A stretch of 64,000 nt of DNA from Thalassospira povalilytica (GTDB lineage Bacteria; Pseudomonadota; Alphaproteobacteria; Rhodospirillales; Thalassospiraceae), in contig NZ_PGTS01000001.1 in NCBI RefSeq assembly GCF_002844235.1, positions 186,001 through 250,000 of the forward strand, given 5' to 3'. Below, in pieces: positions 60,568 to 64,000 of the stretch (position 1 is the stretch's first letter; each line of letters opens with the position of its first letter). Under the pieces are notes generated by a model. The model was not told where the DNA came from and ran no database searches. It was given only the letters and a program-made list of their open reading frames with translations. The translations under genes and the position numbers were made by a program.

Positions 60568-62967
60568 TCAGGACTTTGCAGCAACCCGTTCGGGCACGCG
60601 ACTGTGGCGGTCACTGACCCAGCTTTCGAATGTGGTGGCCGGAAGCGGTTTGGAGAACAGGAAGCCCTGAATGAAATCACAGCCCTTTTCACGCAGATAT
60701 TCAAGCTGTTCGACTTCTTCCACGCCTTCGGCAACCACTTCAAGATTAAGGCTGTGGCCAAGACCGATCACCGCATCGACAATTGCCTTGTCATCGAGAT
60801 CGACATGGATGTCATTCACAAACGACCGGTCGATCTTGATCGAGCCAACCGGGAAGCGTTTCAGATAGTTCAGGGACGAATAACCGGTACCAAAGTCATC
60901 AATCGCGATCATCACGCCAAGCGCTTTAAGCTCCTTCAGCGTTGAAACCGCCTTTTCCGGGTTGTTCATCAGGATCGATTCAGTGATCTCAAGTTCAAGC
61001 GTACCTTCCGGAAGGGCGGTGTCCTTGACGATTTTGGTAACACTTTCGACCAGTTCGGCATCTTGGAACTGCGCAGGTGACAGGTTCACCGCAATCCGCA
61101 TCCCGGGCAGTGACGAATCACGCCATGCCTGCGTCTGTTTGCAGGCCTTTTCAAGAACCCAGGCACCAAGCCGGTTGATCAGGCCGCATTCCTCGGCCAC
61201 CGAGATGAATTCGCCCGGCAGGATCAGGCCACGTTCCGGGTGATGCCAGCGCACAAGTGCCTCGGCGCCAACGACCTTTTCGGTCCGGCAATCAATTTTG
61301 GGCTGATAATAAAGTTCGAGCTGATCCTGTTCGAGCGCGTTGCGCAGATCTTCCTCGATGGTTTTGCGTTCCTTGACCCGCTCATGCATCGACGGCAGGA
61401 AGAAGCGGTAATTGTTGCGCCCTTCGGCCTTGGCCGCATACATCGCCATATCGGCGTTCTTGACCAACTGTTCGGGGTTCTCGCCGTCTTCCGGGAACAG
61501 GGTAATGCCGACACTGGCCGTTGAATGCAGGCGAATGCCCCGGCAATCAAACGGCTGGGACAGCTCGTCAATGATGCGCTGGGCAAGGGCGATGGTGTCT
61601 TCGATATTCTGGACATCGGTCTGAATGATCGCAAACTCGTCCCCGCCAAGACGGGCGGCAGTATCTGAATCGCGGATGATCCGCGACAGACGCTGACCCA
61701 TTTCCTGAATCATCAGGTCACCAACATCATGGCCAAAGTGGTCGTTGATGTCCTTGAACCGGTCAAGGTCAACAAACAGAACCGTGACACCGCGCTGGAA
61801 CCGGCGGGCCGACAGCAATGCCTGACGCAGGCGGTCAAGGAACAGGGTACGGTTCGGAAGGCTGGTCAGCACATCATGAACGGCCAGATGGCGCATGCGT
61901 GCTTCGGTCTGTTTGCGTTCGGTAATGTCGGTATAGGTCGCGACATAGCCGCCGCCGGGCATCGGGTTGTGATCAACCTGAATAACGCGCCCATTGGGGC
62001 GGGTGCGTTCCATGCGATAGGGTTCGCGACGTCGTGCAATGGCAACACGGTCGGAAATCAGGGCCTGAATGCTGACATCGCCATATTCGCCGCGTTCGCC
62101 GTTATAGCGCAGGATATCGGAAAGCGGTGTGCCTTCCTTGACCAGATCACGCGGCAGATTAAGCAACTCGATATAGCGTTCGTTCCAGACCATAAGATTA
62201 AGGTCCTGATCAAACAGGCAGATACCCTGACCGATATTGTGAAGGGTCGCTTCGAGAAGGGCCTGCTTGCGCTGGGCTTCTTCCTGTGCCTGACCTTGCA
62301 GGGCGACCATTTCGTTATATTCGCGGATCAGAAGGCCAAGTTCGTCCGAACTGTTCCATTCCACCGGACGGCGCAAGCGGCCATGCTTGGTCATGCGAAT
62401 GGAATGCAAAAGACGGTTCAGCGGTTCCTTGATCGACCTTTTGTTTGCGATCAGCAGGCTGGCGGCAACCACTGCGATCAGCAATCCAAACAGGATCATG
62501 TCAATGGCAATGCGGCGGAACAGAAGGTCCTGAACGCGGGCATCGGTAAAGTAGATGACCAGTTCGCCGACATCGTGGCGCACATTGTTACGTTCGAAAT
62601 AGACGCGGCGTGACAGACGCAATGTATCGGCCAGTTCCGATTGCGAAACGCCGGTATGGGCAAATTCGGTGCCGTCCGCACCAAGTGCCTGCACCGCGAC
62701 GATATCACGGTCACGCGCCATCGCGTTCAAAGCAGATTCGATATTGTCGACATCAAGATACCAGAACGGGGTTGCCAGAACGCGGGCATTGATGTCTGCG
62801 GTCTGTTCAACCTTGCCATTCAGATCATCGCGCAGAACTTTGTAACTGACATAGCCAAACACAATAAACAGGGCGAGCGAGAACAGGGAAACCAGCGGCA
62901 ATGCTATGAATAGCAACCGACTGCTCAAAGACTTCCGTTGTAAAAAGCCGTATGATCCGCGCGACAA
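60568..62967 (-). CDS. Membrane GGDEF/EAL protein with HAMP and PAS domains
   Basis: This cyclic-di-GMP signalling protein of about 799 residues has a TM near residue 20, a periplasmic sensor region to about 160, a second TM (MILFGLLIAVVAASLLIANK), a HAMP-like linker, a PAS_7 domain (ATLHNIGQGICLFDQDLNLMVWNERYIELL), a GGDEF domain with intact RLGGDEFAI, and an EAL domain with intact GAEALVRW and DDFGTGYSSLNYLKRF. Both activities may be possible. The start at TTG 62967 is chosen because AGGAG precedes it at ideal spacing; a GTG at 62985 would be 6 residues longer. Confidence 0.9.
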   Translation of the reverse strand: MSRGSYGFLQRKSLSSRLLFIALPLVSLFSLALFIVFGYVSYKVLRDDLNGKVEQTADINARVLATPFWYLDVDNIESALNAMARDRDIVAVQALGADGTEFAHTGVSQSELADTLRLSRRVYFERNNVRHDVGELVIYFTDARVQDLLFRRIAIDMILFGLLIAVVAASLLIANKRSIKEPLNRLLHSIRMTKHGRLRRPVEWNSSDELGLLIREYNEMVALQGQAQEEAQRKQALLEATLHNIGQGICLFDQDLNLMVWNERYIELLNLPRDLVKEGTPLSDILRYNGERGEYGDVSIQALISDRVAIARRREPYRMERTRPNGRVIQVDHNPMPGGGYVATYTDITERKQTEARMRHLAVHDVLTSLPNRTLFLDRLRQALLSARRFQRGVTVLFVDLDRFKDINDHFGHDVGDLMIQEMGQRLSRIIRDSDTAARLGGDEFAIIQTDVQNIEDTIALAQRIIDELSQPFDCRGIRLHSTASVGITLFPEDGENPEQLVKNADMAMYAAKAEGRNNYRFFLPSMHERVKERKTIEEDLRNALEQDQLELYYQPKIDCRTEKVVGAEALVRWHHPERGLILPGEFISVAEECGLINRLGAWVLEKACKQTQAWRDSSLPGMRIAVNLSPAQFQDAELVESVTKIVKDTALPEGTLELEITESILMNNPEKAVSTLKELKALGVMIAIDDFGTGYSSLNYLKRFPVGSIKIDRSFVNDIHVDLDDKAIVDAVIGLGHSLNLEVVAEGVEEVEQLEYLREKGCDFIQGFLFSKPLPATTFESWVSDRHSRVPERVAAKS

Positions 62968-63192
62968 GCGTTCTCTCCTGGACACCCAACTTTTGGCTAG
63001 TCAGATATACTTTACTCGACGTTCTTATAGGAGCCAACACTCCGATGATTGAGTCGACTCAACCCGGAAGTTGGTCGAAACGCAAGTTTGATTTTATTTT
63101 CCTGATAAATAAATAGTTGCAACAACCTGCATCGTCTATTTTGGGGCGAAGTGCTGAAGCTTCAAGCGTTTGTCGGCACAAGACCGAAAATA

Positions 63193-63645
63193 TCACGATT
63201 TTGGAACCGCCATCCGGGCCAGTTCGTCGCATCGTTCGTTCTCGGGATGGCCGGCGTGACCCTTGACCCAGTGCCATTCAACCTTGTGCGGTTTCAGGGC
63301 ATCAAGCAGGCGTTGCCACAGCTCGACATTCTTGACGGGCTTCTTGTCCGCCGTCTTCCAGCCGCGCTTTTGCCAGCCGAAAATCCATTTGGTAATGCCG
63401 TCACGGACATAGCTGCTGTCGGTATAAATATCGACCACGCAGGGGCGTTTGAGCGCCTCAAGCGCGCTGATTGCCGCCATCATTTCCATGCGGTTATTGG
63501 TGGTTTCGGGATCCCCTCCCGAAAGTTCCTTTTCCACACCCTTGAACCGAAGGATCGCCCCCCAGCCACCCGGGCCCGGATTGCCGCTGCATGCGCCGTC
63601 GGTGTAAATCTCGACGTGATTGTCGCCGCCATTTTGTGAATTCAT
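63193..63645 (-). CDS. rnhA: Ribonuclease HI
   Basis: RNase HI cleaves RNA in RNA:DNA hybrids. The 150-residue protein has the catalytic carboxylates in [18 protein letters not shown] (Asp), [14 protein letters not shown] (Glu), YTDSSYV (Asp) and the C-terminal [18 protein letters not shown] (His and Asp). It follows thrB by 12 bp, a common alphaproteobacterial pair. Confidence 0.96.
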   Translation of the reverse strand: MNSQNGGDNHVEIYTDGACSGNPGPGGWGAILRFKGVEKELSGGDPETTNNRMEMMAAISALEALKRPCVVDIYTDSSYVRDGITKWIFGWQKRGWKTADKKPVKNVELWQRLLDALKPHKVEWHWVKGHAGHPENERCDELARMAVPKS

Positions 63646-63657
63646 CTTGTGGTATCC

Positions 63658-64000
63658 TTAGTCAAGTCCATAGGCGGCTGCATTGTCCACCCGTTGATGG
63701 AAACGCAGTTTATTGATGTATTCACGGGGATTTTTGGGCGTAACCAGTGCGTCTTTGGGGGTGTTGACCCAGTCATAAAGACGGGTAAGCAAAAAGCGCA
63801 GGCTTGCACCGCGGGCCAGAACCGGCAAAGCGGCAATTTCGGCATCACCAAGCGACCGTACCTTGCCATATTGCGACAAAAGGTTCTTGGCCTTGGTAAC
63901 GTTAAAGCTGTTGTCAGGTTCGAAGCACCAGGCATTCATGCAGATCGCAATGTCGTAGCAAAGCAGATCATTGCACGCGAAATAGAAATCAATCAGCCCC
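63658..64000 (-). CDS. thrB: Homoserine kinase ThrB (type II; 5' end outside window)
   Basis: Only the C-terminal roughly 113 residues are in the window. The frame upstream of the first Met reads [27 protein letters not shown], the conserved region of the APH-fold homoserine kinase found in alphaproteobacteria. ThrB phosphorylates homoserine in threonine synthesis. The rest lies beyond the right edge. Confidence 0.9.
   Translation of the reverse strand, partial: GLIDFYFACNDLLCYDIAICMNAWCFEPDNSFNVTKAKNLLSQYGKVRSLGDAEIAALPVLARGASLRFLLTRLYDWVNTPKDALVTPKNPREYINKLRFHQRVDNAAAYGLD

Noticed and set aside
1-64000. CRISPR arrays, insertion sequences, prophage or integron features
   Set aside because: I saw no transposase, integrase, phage structural genes or direct repeats of that type; gene content and strand use look like stable chromosome.

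Overview
The window is ordinary, gene-dense chromosome from an alphaproteobacterium. The protein families and gene orders (metX-metW; chorismate mutase-hisC-tyrA; DUF4175 protein-lysA-lptM-argH; ftsEX beside an MJ0042 zinc-ribbon protein; thrB-rnhA) and a GC content that looks like the mid-50s by eye suggest Rhodospirillales, possibly a marine Thalassospira-like organism. That assignment is inference. I saw no insertion sequences, prophage, CRISPR array, tRNA or rRNA.

Layout. 0-5 kb: end of phoU, phoB, a Kef-type antiporter with a lysine/alanine-rich tail, and a CaCA cation exchanger. 5-11 kb: a pteridine-reductase-like SDR with folB, then uvrC, a uracil/xanthine permease, pgsA and moaE. The gap before uvrC holds DnaA-box-like sites, an AT-rich stretch and a perfect CRP-type palindrome. 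11-18 kb: a small lipoprotein operon, metXW, the chorismate mutase-like/hisC/tyrA operon and a DMT exporter. 18-26.5 kb: a gamma-glutamyl theme, with a gamma-glutamyltransferase divergent from a GntR regulator and a TctCBA transporter, followed by a ChaC-like cyclotransferase and a second DMT exporter. 26.5-34 kb: plsC, a YdcF protein, ftsX, ftsE, a zinc-ribbon membrane protein and a DUF4175 protein. 34-40 kb: lysA-lptM-argH, tlpA, rbsK, xylB. 40-43.7 kb: etfB-etfA-hbd, a PduO-type cobalamin adenosyltransferase and a small two-TM protein. 43.8-49.7 kb: a cyanate-utilisation locus (cynF regulator, cynABD transporter, cynS cyanase) with a perfect sigma-54 promoter and three upstream activator palindromes. 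50-54 kb: a GST, a divergent S-adenosylhomocysteine-hydrolase-like protein and a soluble chemoreceptor. 54-60 kb: ethylmalonyl-CoA pathway genes (mcd, ccr, ecm). 60-64 kb: a Tag-like glycosylase, a GGDEF/EAL protein, rnhA and the end of thrB.

Functional links. Hbd, ETF, the cobalamin adenosyltransferase, Mcd, Ccr and Ecm together serve acetyl-CoA assimilation through the ethylmalonyl-CoA pathway. The cyn locus turns cyanate into ammonia and CO2. The most striking non-coding signals are the cyn control region, the paired AACTA-N2-TAGTT operators between ggt and gntR, a perfect CtrA-type box upstream of ftsEX, and the origin-like region before uvrC. I found no clear new multi-gene system. The best candidate for undescribed biochemistry is the SAHH-like protein at 50.8 kb, in which most catalytic residues appear replaced.
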